Positions 7,116 through 14,283 of a stretch of 35,173 nucleotides of DNA are shown in pieces. Location: contig DATAWG010000120.1 of NCBI GenBank assembly GCA_036267355.1, positions 1 through 35,173 of the forward strand. Reading direction: 5' to 3'. The first letter of the stretch is position 1; each line of letters starts with the position of its first letter. This DNA comes from Pirellulales bacterium. GTDB taxonomy: Bacteria; Planctomycetota; Planctomycetia; Pirellulales; DATAWG01. The notes under the pieces are model-generated. The model made no database searches. It worked only from the letters and a program-made list of their open reading frames with translations, and was not told where the DNA came from. The translations under genes were made by a program, and so were the position numbers.

Positions 7116-7595
7116 ATGGATTCGTGCGTTCGCATGGCTTTGCAGCTTGCGATTGCCGTTGCCGCAATCGCTGCCGCATCATTCCTGAACGCGGCGGATC
7201 ATGCGAGCCATGACAGGAATCCGCCCGACGCACCGGTCGCCGGCGAAGTTCCGCGACTGCCGGATTGGATGCAGACGCGTTTCACGCGGCATCTGGCCAA
7301 TTCGGCCTTCGCGAGGATGCGACAGTCGTATCTTGCTCGCGACGACGAGATCGCAGCCGCAGACGGCCAGTGGCTGATGTTGTTGGACCCTGAAAAGGCC
7401 GAGGAATTACCCCAGGCCGAAGCGATCATCGCCGAATTGAATCGTCGGAAGAGCAACGGCACGTTCGGCAAGAAGCCGGCGAAAAAAATTCCCGCAGGGT
7501 TCGATTCGTGGCCGATGGCGCAACGAATCTCTTTCTTGATCGAATCGCTCGACGAGATTAGCGACCGCGATCATCGGATCGCTCTCGGCCGCTAG
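7116..7595 (+). CDS. Small secreted protein of unknown function
   Basis: This 159-residue frame opens with a signal peptide (MDSCVRMALQLAIAVAAIAA, cleavage likely near FLNA-AD). The mature part is about 135 residues, charged and helical, with LPDWMQTRFTRHL, a DPEKAEELPQAEAI segment and a basic KKPAKKIP patch. I do not recognise a family. The codon pattern and the export signal support a real gene. Starts at 7098 and 7116 are both possible; 7116 leads directly into the signal peptide, and neither has a strong ribosome binding site. The gene lies between the DUF2203 gene and yggS on the same strand. Confidence 0.6.
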   Translation: MDSCVRMALQLAIAVAAIAAASFLNAADHASHDRNPPDAPVAGEVPRLPDWMQTRFTRHLANSAFARMRQSYLARDDEIAAADGQWLMLLDPEKAEELPQAEAIIAELNRRKSNGTFGKKPAKKIPAGFDSWPMAQRISFLIESLDEISDRDHRIALGR

Positions 7596-7832
7596 CTCGA
7601 TTCCAAGCGCTGCCCGCGGCCGGCCGTTGAAGTCCGACGGGAAAGCTGCCAAGTTGCAAAAGGTGTTGATTATTCAGGCTGAAATCGGTCCGGACAGCAA
7701 AACCGTTTATGGCATCGTCGGGTGCCATTTCATGCGGGCGGCCAATGCGGACGAATTAACCGACATTCGGCCGATCGAAGCGGCACGGCATTGAGCCGGC
7801 AACCCGGTGCCGATCTGTTCCCCCAAGAGCTA

Positions 7833-7862
7833 CGGCACGGGGAGCATGCCTGCTACATTGGC
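7833..7862 (-). repeat. Half copy of a 100-bp palindromic repeat, just upstream of yggS
   Basis: On the minus strand this reads GCCAATGTAGCAGGCATGCT and then CCCCGTGCCG. It matches the left arm of the palindrome at 19408-19507, with the first 16 bases identical. It ends 3 bp before the yggS ATG and so occupies the position where a Shine-Dalgarno sequence would lie. Confidence 0.6.
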
Positions 7863-7865
7863 AGC

Positions 7866-8558
7866 ATGTCGCAACTTTCTGACAATCTGGCTCGCATCCG
7901 TGATTCGATCGCCGCGGCGGCCGAACGCAGCGGACGAACTCCGGATTCCATCACGCTGGTCGGCGTGACTAAATCAGTGGGAGCAGAAACTGCGCGGGAA
8001 CTGGTTGAAGCGGGCTGTTTAGATCTCGGCGAGGGGCGGCCCCAAGAGTTGTGGAGCAAGCAAGCGGCACTCGCCGATCTGCCGGTTCGCTGGCATTTGA
8101 TCGGCCATCTGCAGCGCAACAAAGTCGAGCGCACGCTGCCGCTGGTATCGCTGATCCACTCGGTCGATAGCCTGCGGCTATTGCGAGCGATCGATGCCGC
8201 TGCGGAAGCGATCGAGCGAGCCGTGCCTGTGTTGCTCGAGGTAAACGTTTCAGGCGATGCAGCCAAGCATGGCTTTTCAATCGAGGTGACGCCCGAGCGG
8301 TTCGACGAAGCGCAGTTGTGCAAGCGCGTGGAAATCCGCGGCTTGATGGCAATGGCCGGCCTCGACGACGACGTGACTCGCGCAGGCCGCGATTTCAGGT
8401 GTTTGCACGAATTGCGCGAGCAATTGCGCGCAAGGCCCGGCGGCTCGGTTCTCGACGAACTTTCCATGGGCATGAGCGGCGACTTTGAAGCAGCCATCGA
8501 AGAAGGCGCAACGATCGTTCGCATTGGCACAGCGCTCTTTGAAGGGATCACGAAGTGA
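7866..8558 (+). CDS. yggS: PLP homeostasis protein (YggS/PROSC family)
   Basis: This 231-residue alanine-racemase-fold protein has ITLVGVTKSV near the N-terminus, where Lys36 is the residue expected to bind pyridoxal 5'-phosphate. It also has GEGRPQELWSK (a variant of the usual GENRVQE), WHLIGHLQRNK, IHSVDS, LEVNVSGDAAKHGF, GLMAMA and the phosphate-binding C-terminus LSMGMSGDFEAAI...VRIGTALF. The length is standard for the family. These proteins buffer free PLP and influence amino acid and keto acid pools; they have no known racemase activity. The start at 7866 is fixed by the conserved N-terminus. The leader is a repeat half-copy and no clear ribosome binding site is visible. Confidence 0.93.
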   Translation: MSQLSDNLARIRDSIAAAAERSGRTPDSITLVGVTKSVGAETARELVEAGCLDLGEGRPQELWSKQAALADLPVRWHLIGHLQRNKVERTLPLVSLIHSVDSLRLLRAIDAAAEAIERAVPVLLEVNVSGDAAKHGFSIEVTPERFDEAQLCKRVEIRGLMAMAGLDDDVTRAGRDFRCLHELREQLRARPGGSVLDELSMGMSGDFEAAIEEGATIVRIGTALFEGITK

Positions 8559-8590
8559 ATCGCTCCTACGCGGCTTTATGGTGGCGCGTG

Positions 8591-8617
8591 CCGCTGGCAA
8601 GCGCAGTCTGCCAGTGG
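8591..8617. repeat. Hairpin after yggS
   Basis: CCGCTGGCA (8591-8599) and TGCCAGTGG (8609-8617) form a 9-bp stem with one G-T pair. It lies 33 bp after the yggS stop with no T tract. The GCCACTGGC-like wording resembles the neighbouring dispersed repeat, so a repeat origin is as likely as a terminator role. Confidence 0.45.
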
Positions 8618-8640
8618 AAAGATCAACACGGTAACCAACG

Positions 8641-8713
8641 GCCTCAAACCGTTGCGAATTGATCCGCTCGTGGCGCTCACACTGGCCGACTTCGCTGGCC
8701 AGTGGCACACGCG
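8641..8713 (-). repeat. Dispersed intergenic repeat, copy 2
   Basis: The reverse complement reads CGTGTGCCACTGGCCAGCG, then GGCCAGTGTGAGCGC and CGGATCAATTCGCAACGG, and aligns with 5605-5676. It lies between yggS and the 3' end of the metallo-hydrolase gene. Confidence 0.6.
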
Positions 8714-8722
8714 CTAGACGCG

Positions 8723-9589
8723 CTAGATCGCTTCGCTGGCAAGCGCGCCGTTGCAGCAATGGAATGCCGGGCTGGGGTTGTGCTGCAAAGCGGTATGAAT
8801 CGGGATTGCCAAGCCGAGTTCGTCCAACACGGCTTGGGCCGCTGCCGCCGCAAGCCGCGGATGATTGCACTGGCGGCTCAGATGTAGCTGCACGATCTGC
8901 CGCGGCCGGCGATCGGAATTGTTCACCAGCGTTTGCCTCAACAAATCCGCAGCCTGCACGTTCGACAAATGCCCCTCATCGCCAAGCACGCGGGCGATCA
9001 GCATCGGATGCCGCCCGCTGGTGCGTTGCATCGCCACGTCGTGATTGAACTCGATCGCCAACAGATCGACGCCGGAAAGTGCTTCGGCAAGTCGCTCGTC
9101 CCAACAACCCAAATCGGCGGCATAGCCGAGCGACCAGCCCGGGCCGAAGAGGTCGGCATGGGCGGTGACGCGGAACCCGAATGTCGCCCCGCTATCGTGC
9201 CGCACCGGCAGTGGCAGGCACGAGATCGCGCCGGCAAACAGCAATTCCTCTCCGTCGCGGTAGCTCCGCAGCAGCCGCGCACCGACCAGGGCTGGAAACA
9301 GTCCCGGCGGGCAGTTTTCTTCGAGCACCGTGCGATGCTCGTCGTGGCAATAGAGCGGGATCCGCTTCGCCAGAAGGACACCCAGCGTGCGCGTGTTCCA
9401 ATGGTCGCCGTGGATGTGGGTCAGCAGCACGGCATGAATATTTTGCCACGATCGACCCGACGTAATCAGCCGGCTGGCCAACTGCCGCGGCCCGAGGCCG
9501 ATGTCGACGAGCAGTCCGAATCCATCGATCTCCAGCAGGCTTGCATTGCCCGAACTGCCGCTGGCCAACACCGTAAAACGCGGAAACAT
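8723..9589 (-). CDS. MBL-fold metallo-hydrolase, YycJ/WalJ-like
   Basis: This 288-residue protein begins MFPRFTVLASGSSGNASLLE, the typical opening of the YycJ/WalJ branch of metallo-beta-lactamase-fold hydrolases. The metal motif THIHGDHW supplies H58, H60, D62 and H63. Later metal ligands are probably in LPVRHDS and in LAIEFNHD, and a SNVQAADLL segment follows a GHLS motif. Relatives are nuclease-like or implicated in cell-wall and DNA-damage phenotypes; the substrate is not settled. The start at 9589 is chosen because the family begins there. The extreme C-terminus (CNGALASEAI) runs up to the repeat at 8641-8713, so the tail may have been shaped by repeat insertion. Confidence 0.85.
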   Translation of the reverse strand: MFPRFTVLASGSSGNASLLEIDGFGLLVDIGLGPRQLASRLITSGRSWQNIHAVLLTHIHGDHWNTRTLGVLLAKRIPLYCHDEHRTVLEENCPPGLFPALVGARLLRSYRDGEELLFAGAISCLPLPVRHDSGATFGFRVTAHADLFGPGWSLGYAADLGCWDERLAEALSGVDLLAIEFNHDVAMQRTSGRHPMLIARVLGDEGHLSNVQAADLLRQTLVNNSDRRPRQIVQLHLSRQCNHPRLAAAAAQAVLDELGLAIPIHTALQHNPSPAFHCCNGALASEAI

Positions 9590-9804
9590 CCGTAGTCCCT
9601 GATTGCTCCGATTTCGGACATCCGTGCCCCGAGCACCGATCGCTCGAACACCGCCGCACGCGCCGCTGGAGATTATCGTGTCGCAACACGCCGCCGCCGT
9701 CAACCCCCGGGACCCGGGTGCCGCTGCTATTCATCGGTAAGCGGCGAAGATAGACTTGGCGAGTCAGGTTCCCGATTCCCGCCCGATCCTCGAAAGGCGC
9801 CGCA

Positions 9805-10614
9805 ATGAATATCTGCCAGATCACTTGTTGCCAATTTTTGTCTGCGTTGTTGATCGGCGTCGCCGCGGCGAACGCGCTAGCGGACGACGTCATAGACGCT
9901 CCGACGAGTGAAAGTGCTGCCAAGGACACGCGCTGCTACGAGCTGCGTGTTTACCATGCGGGCGAAGGAAAGCTCGACGCGCTCAACACTCGTTTTCGCG
10001 ACCATACCTGCAAGTTGTTCGAAAAGCACGGCATCACGAACATCGGCTATTGGATGCCGCTCGATAAATCAGAGCAAAAGCTGTATTACATCGTTGCCTA
10101 TCCGAGCCGGGCAGCGCGCGAAGCGAGCTGGAAGGCGTTTTTCGCCGATCCGGAATGGAAGGCCGTTTTTGCCGAATCAGAGAAGAACGGCAAATTGGTC
10201 AGGCAGGTCGATTCGACTTTCATGCACGCAACCGATTTTTCGCCCGCGATCATGCCCGGCAAAGCCAGCGAACCGCGCCTGTTCGAATTGCGAACCTACA
10301 CGACCACGCCCGGAAACCTGCCGAATTTGTTCGCTCGCTTTCGCGACCACACGATGGCGATCTTCGCGAAGCATGGCATGACGAACTTCGCCTATTGGGC
10401 GCTCGACGCCGATCAAAAAGGCGCCGGCGACACATTGGTTTACATGCTCGCCCACCCGTCGAAAGAAGCCCGCGATGCAAGCTTCGAGGCGTTCCGCAAA
10501 GACCCGGATTGGGTCGCCGCGAAAGCCGCATCGGAAAAGAACGGCTCGCTGACAGTGCCCGACGGTGTGAAATCAGTGCTCTTGAAGCCGGCCGATTATT
10601 CGCCGACGAAGTGA
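9805..10614 (+). CDS. Secreted protein with two NIPSNAP domains
   Basis: This 269-residue protein has a signal peptide (about 1-26, ending ANALAD) and two copies of the NIPSNAP ferredoxin-like fold. Copy 1 (about 42-145) begins CYELRVYHAGEGKLDAL and copy 2 (about 160-267) begins RLFELRTYTTTPGNL. Both carry RFRDHT, a KHG(I/M)TN segment with a following YW, and a final DPxW motif. NIPSNAP domains are found in proteins of unknown biochemical role, and secreted versions are common in planctomycetes. AAAGGCG lies 7 bp before the ATG. The gene is transcribed away from the metallo-hydrolase gene and stands alone. Confidence 0.88.
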   Translation: MNICQITCCQFLSALLIGVAAANALADDVIDAPTSESAAKDTRCYELRVYHAGEGKLDALNTRFRDHTCKLFEKHGITNIGYWMPLDKSEQKLYYIVAYPSRAAREASWKAFFADPEWKAVFAESEKNGKLVRQVDSTFMHATDFSPAIMPGKASEPRLFELRTYTTTPGNLPNLFARFRDHTMAIFAKHGMTNFAYWALDADQKGAGDTLVYMLAHPSKEARDASFEAFRKDPDWVAAKAASEKNGSLTVPDGVKSVLLKPADYSPTK

Positions 10615-10637
10615 GTTAACGGCTTACACGAAAAAAT

Positions 10638-10692
10638 CGCAGCGCTAGCAAGGGTGGTTTGCCGATGGGCTTATTCCCTTGCTAGCGCTGCG
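10638..10692. repeat. 17-bp perfect inverted repeat (GCGCTAGC type)
   Basis: CGCAGCGCTAGCAAGGG (10638-10654) and its exact reverse complement (10676-10692) enclose a 21-nt loop. It lies in the convergent gap between the NIPSNAP and DUF1080 genes, without a T tract. It may act as a bidirectional terminator or be a REP-like element. Just downstream (about 10758-10790) the motif ATCCGTG occurs three times. Confidence 0.7.
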
Positions 10693-10802
10693 TGCTCGAT
10701 GACGGCGTGCTCAGGAACGCAGCGGGCCACGATCCGCGTATTTCGTGGTTCTTCTGCTTCGTATCCGTGCTTATCCGTGTCATCCGTGGTTCGGCCGCGT
10801 TG

Positions 10803-11552
10803 TTATTTTCCGCTCAGGTCTTTGATTTCGATGTCTTTGAACTGGATGTCCATCACGAAGCCGGCGTGGAGTTGCAACGCGATGACACCGCTGGAGAGTG
10901 CCTTCGGGCTTTCGTCGATCAGTTCGGTCATGAGATGGCCGTTGATCGTGTAGGTGACGTGGTTTCCCTTGGCCACTAGGATGACGTCGTTCCAATCGCC
11001 GCGCTTGATCAGTTTTTGCAGTTCATCGCCCGATTCCGAGAGGGGCGAATTGTGGCGATGATTTTCGGCGTCCCAGACGGTTTTTTGGCCGCGGTTGCTC
11101 ATAGTGCCGCGGCCGCCAGCCACGCCCGCTTCGTCGTAGATCGAGCCGTCGTAGCCGGTGCCGGCATCGCAATCGGCCTGATAACCGCCGACGCGGCTCG
11201 TCTTGGGATCGATCACTTTGGAGCGGAATTGCAGGCCCGAGTTGCCCCCCGGCGTGGCGAACTTGTATTTGTAGTGAAGTTCGAAATCGGAGAACTTGTC
11301 TTTGTAGATCAAGAACGTTTGCGGGGCGGCATGTTGCTTGTCTTCGGCGCCGCTGATCGCGCCATCCTTGACCGACCAAAACCCTTTCAAACCGCTCCAA
11401 CCGGTGAGGTCTTTTCCGTTGAACAGCGACGTGAAGCCCTCGTTGGCCTTCGGCGCCTCGGCTACGGCAGATCGGCTCGCGGCAAATTGCGAACCGGCGG
11501 CCAGCAGCGTGGCAAAGGCAACGAGAGCGGAAAACTTTGCAGTTGATTTCAT
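10803..11552 (-). CDS. DUF1080 (3-keto-disaccharide hydrolase-like) secreted protein
   Basis: This 249-residue protein has a signal peptide (about 1-31) and a concanavalin/LamG-like beta-sandwich of the DUF1080 type. Diagnostic motifs are FTSLFNGKDLTGW, the FWSVKDGAI segment, FELHYKYKF, GGNSGLQFRS, GGYQADCDAG and a C-terminal VMDIQFKDIEIKDL. Family members include 3-keto-glycoside hydrolases and putative sugar-binding proteins; planctomycetes encode many. AGGAG lies 8 bp upstream of the ATG at 11552. It converges on the NIPSNAP gene, with the 17-bp hairpin between them. The exact substrate cannot be inferred. Confidence 0.88.
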   Translation of the reverse strand: MKSTAKFSALVAFATLLAAGSQFAASRSAVAEAPKANEGFTSLFNGKDLTGWSGLKGFWSVKDGAISGAEDKQHAAPQTFLIYKDKFSDFELHYKYKFATPGGNSGLQFRSKVIDPKTSRVGGYQADCDAGTGYDGSIYDEAGVAGGRGTMSNRGQKTVWDAENHRHNSPLSESGDELQKLIKRGDWNDVILVAKGNHVTYTINGHLMTELIDESPKALSSGVIALQLHAGFVMDIQFKDIEIKDLSGK

Positions 11553-11886
11553 GGCGGGAACTCCTGGGGGCGGGATGACGGGCGGGAAGGCGTATCAACA
11601 ACCGCTGCCGAACGCGTCGGCCACGGTCGATTGATTGTGGTCAGCCAACGTGCCGCTTGCAAGCAGTCGGGCAAATAAACCGCCTAATCCACAGCCTTTC
11701 CCGTCGCACACGGGGCGTCGAAGTTCGGTTAAATCTTTCCGATGTTGCCGTGCGATATATGTAGGGAATCTCATCTGAACAAGGATGGTCGGTCCGCCGG
11801 GCTTGCATGCTGAGCGAGGCCGCCGCGAATCGTATCCGTCTCACGCAAACAGCGTGCATCGCCGCGACACACGAAAGAGGTGTTTC

Positions 11887-12723
11887 ATGGCTACCGGTAC
11901 ACTGCACATGCCGGCCCGCCCATTGACTTGGCGCTATGCCAAAAAGGCCGCCAAGCGGATCATCCCGTTGTCGCTGGGCCTGTATTTCATCCCGAAAATC
12001 GTCGGCATTTATCTTTGCTTTGGGCTGGTCGACGTGCTGCGCAATCGGCCGTTTCGCATTTCGACGCTCGATCGCTATTTCTTCGGCAACGGCATTTTCA
12101 CCTGGCTGCTGTCGCCGGTCAATCTGATGTTCGATCTGCTGTCGCTGCCATATATCAACAACGGCATTTACCAGTTGACCGATTTACCGGCCGCCTACCG
12201 CAGCGAAATCCAAACGATCATCGACGTGGCCCATCGCCGCGATATCGTCGGCCAGTTGGAAAAGAAGATGGAAGGCAAGCCGCGCGGCATGATGTTTTTC
12301 AAATGGTATGGCAAGAATCTCGACACGTCGATCGACATGCCGGAATACCACGAGCCATTTCGCTACGTGCGCACGATCGGCGTCTCGGTGTTCAGCAAGA
12401 AGCAATCGACCGGAAAGCATTATGGTCCGCTAAGGCTGACGCTGCGCGTACTCTACAACGTCAACACGATCGACGATCGCAACGTGTTCATCCAGGTGGG
12501 CGATCGAATTCACTATTGGCGCGACGAGAAGCTGTTTATCTTCGACGATACGCTGCAACATCAATCGTGCAACGAATCGGACAAGGTGCGCTACTGCATG
12601 TTCGTCGATATTCTCCGCCCGAGCCTATTCCCGCGGCTGACGAGCGCATTGCTAGTCTGCATCCGCGTGGTCATTTCGCGATTCAAAGCGCTGTTTTATA
12701 AGCATTGGACGTTTCTGAAATAA
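11887..12723 (+). CDS. Aspartyl/asparaginyl beta-hydroxylase-like 2OG-Fe(II) oxygenase
   Basis: This 278-residue protein has one or two N-terminal hydrophobic segments (about 24-50 and 70-90), suggesting membrane association. The C-terminal half matches the Asp/Asn beta-hydroxylase fold: KHYGPLRLTLRVLYNV contains H178, and FDDTLQHQSCNES contains H225, a spacing close to that of the two iron ligands of AspH. RYCMFVDILRP supplies the usual R and D.xRP ending. AspH-type enzymes use two His and no Asp to hold iron. Bacterial relatives also include LpxO, which hydroxylates lipid A, so a lipid substrate is a real alternative given the LPS genes at 17.7-23.4 kb. AGAGGTG lies just before the ATG at 11887, which sets the start. 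Confidence 0.8.
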   Translation: MATGTLHMPARPLTWRYAKKAAKRIIPLSLGLYFIPKIVGIYLCFGLVDVLRNRPFRISTLDRYFFGNGIFTWLLSPVNLMFDLLSLPYINNGIYQLTDLPAAYRSEIQTIIDVAHRRDIVGQLEKKMEGKPRGMMFFKWYGKNLDTSIDMPEYHEPFRYVRTIGVSVFSKKQSTGKHYGPLRLTLRVLYNVNTIDDRNVFIQVGDRIHYWRDEKLFIFDDTLQHQSCNESDKVRYCMFVDILRPSLFPRLTSALLVCIRVVISRFKALFYKHWTFLK

Positions 12724-13205
12724 CCGTTCGGTGGCACACGGATCTTACTGACCGGAGCGGCGCAACCCGACCCACTCCGGGCGGCACAATGGATTCATTG
12801 CCGGCGGATCCAGACGATCCGATCCCTGGCACGTACTTGATCGGGCCAATCTCTTCCGGTTCGTCGCCCACTCGTCGATCGCAGTTCATCTCCGCGGCTG
12901 CGCGGCAATTTCGGAAATGCCCAGCGAATCGGCAGGGTTCTGCTCGAATTCAACGCCGGCGGCACCCAATTCCAACTCGGCCGGCTTGTGAACGATCGCG
13001 GACTCGGCGGCAGTCCTCGACGGGCTGTCTTGCGCTACGCAAGGCATGGAAATCGCCCGGCCAAAGTTCTTTCCTTGTTTGCGCCGGACGCCCAGACTCT
13101 CGTGCGGCGCGCCAAAGTCGACGTAATCGGAATAAAGCTCAAGGTCGACTTTCTGCTTGTCGATAACCACAACGCCACGAAAAGGCGGCCACAAGGCAAA
13201 CACAT
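12724..13205. other. Intergenic region with overlapping unresolved frames
   Basis: About 480 bp precede the membrane-protein gene. A minus-strand frame with a TTG start (13212 to 12886) and a plus-strand frame ending at 13209 both look moderately protein-like over 12890-13200. The plus frame ends with TGA overlapping the next ATG (ATGA, 13206-13209). Neither matches a family I know. I see no repeat and no clear promoter. Confidence 0.4.
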
Positions 13206-14150
13206 ATGACAAGCACGTCCATGACGATCAACCCGCGACGCCGAAGCAGCAGCGGAGCCACACCTGTGCCGACCATCGCCGCCGCGGAGACTGCGCCGCC
13301 AATCGATTCGCCCCCGCGTGTGATGATCCGCTTGCCCGCTATCGCCGATGCTGCGCAAGTGGTAATTGCGCGGCAAGCATCCGGAGCATTCGCGGCGAAA
13401 TCAGTCACCGCGCCGCCAGCATTTGCGAAACCATCAGCCGCGAAGCCCACGGAAGCCAGCGACTCAGCTGCGGTAGACGGTCCGGCTGCGGTCGTTCCGT
13501 GGTATGGACGGCTCTACACCCCGCGTATCCAAAAATATTTGCCCTATTCGATGGTCTTGGTAGTGATGATTGTCGGCGTGTTTATGATTATTCGCAATCA
13601 CTCGCACAAATCGAAACCGGTCGCCATCGATCCGGGCATGTCGCCTTGGATCAACGACGCCGCATCCCCAAATCGACAGGTGGGCGGCCTTTCGCCGACC
13701 GGCCCGGCATGGCCTGGACCGAAGGGATTGCCGCCGGGCGCTTCGCCCACCGGACCGGTCAATTCACCCTCCGCCTATCAAACACCGTCCCCGGCTTCGA
13801 ATCCAACAGCCGGAGCCACGGCGCCGCCGGCGGCTGGCCCCGTGCTACCGGACAACTACCAATCCAACGCCATGCCGGTTCCTCGTGGACCGGTTCCGGC
13901 TGCGATCCCGAATGGCGCACAGGGCGCCGCTGCTTCGCAAGGCGATTCCGTCCCGCCGATGCCGGCTCGCAGCCCGGCATGGGGCAATCCGCCGGCAAGC
14001 GATCCTGGAGTCGTGCAAGGTGGCTCGAATGGCTCGGAGTATCGCACTGCCGCCGCGAGCGATCCCAGCACCATTCCGCCCGGACGCAGCCCTGCCAATT
14101 CCGGCGACCCTGGTGTCGCTCAGTTTCAGGGCAACATCGCTCGACCCTAA
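13206..14150 (+). CDS. Single-pass membrane protein with Pro/Ala-rich outer domain
   Basis: This 314-residue protein has an Ala-rich cytoplasmic-type N-terminal segment (about 1-105), a short ordered patch (PWYGRLYTPRIQKYL) and one clear transmembrane helix (YSMVLVVMIVGVFMII, about 119-134). A long low-complexity Pro/Gly/Ala/Ser tail (about 145-314) follows. I do not recognise a family. The positively charged IRNHSHKSK follows the helix, which complicates the topology. The next two co-directional genes encode a ParA/CpsD-like ATPase and an ExeA-like ATPase, so this may be the membrane anchor or polysaccharide co-polymerase-like partner of that set. A start at 13221 is also possible. Confidence 0.65.
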   Translation: MTSTSMTINPRRRSSSGATPVPTIAAAETAPPIDSPPRVMIRLPAIADAAQVVIARQASGAFAAKSVTAPPAFAKPSAAKPTEASDSAAVDGPAAVVPWYGRLYTPRIQKYLPYSMVLVVMIVGVFMIIRNHSHKSKPVAIDPGMSPWINDAASPNRQVGGLSPTGPAWPGPKGLPPGASPTGPVNSPSAYQTPSPASNPTAGATAPPAAGPVLPDNYQSNAMPVPRGPVPAAIPNGAQGAAASQGDSVPPMPARSPAWGNPPASDPGVVQGGSNGSEYRTAAASDPSTIPPGRSPANSGDPGVAQFQGNIARP

Positions 14151-14283
14151 GCGGCCGCTAGCGAACCGCGCGGAGCAAACGGTAGCCCCTGACTCACCGC
14201 AAAATCAATAAGGCCCGATCCGGACGACTGTCGCAAACCAACGGCATTAGCAACCAATTCTCCCCTCGGCCCATCGAGCGATT

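Noticed and set aside
13157-14161. 334-codon plus frame overlapping the membrane-protein gene
   Set aside because: Arg/Ser/Gly-rich composition without hydrophobic or domain structure. The other frame has a clear transmembrane helix and Pro-rich tail.
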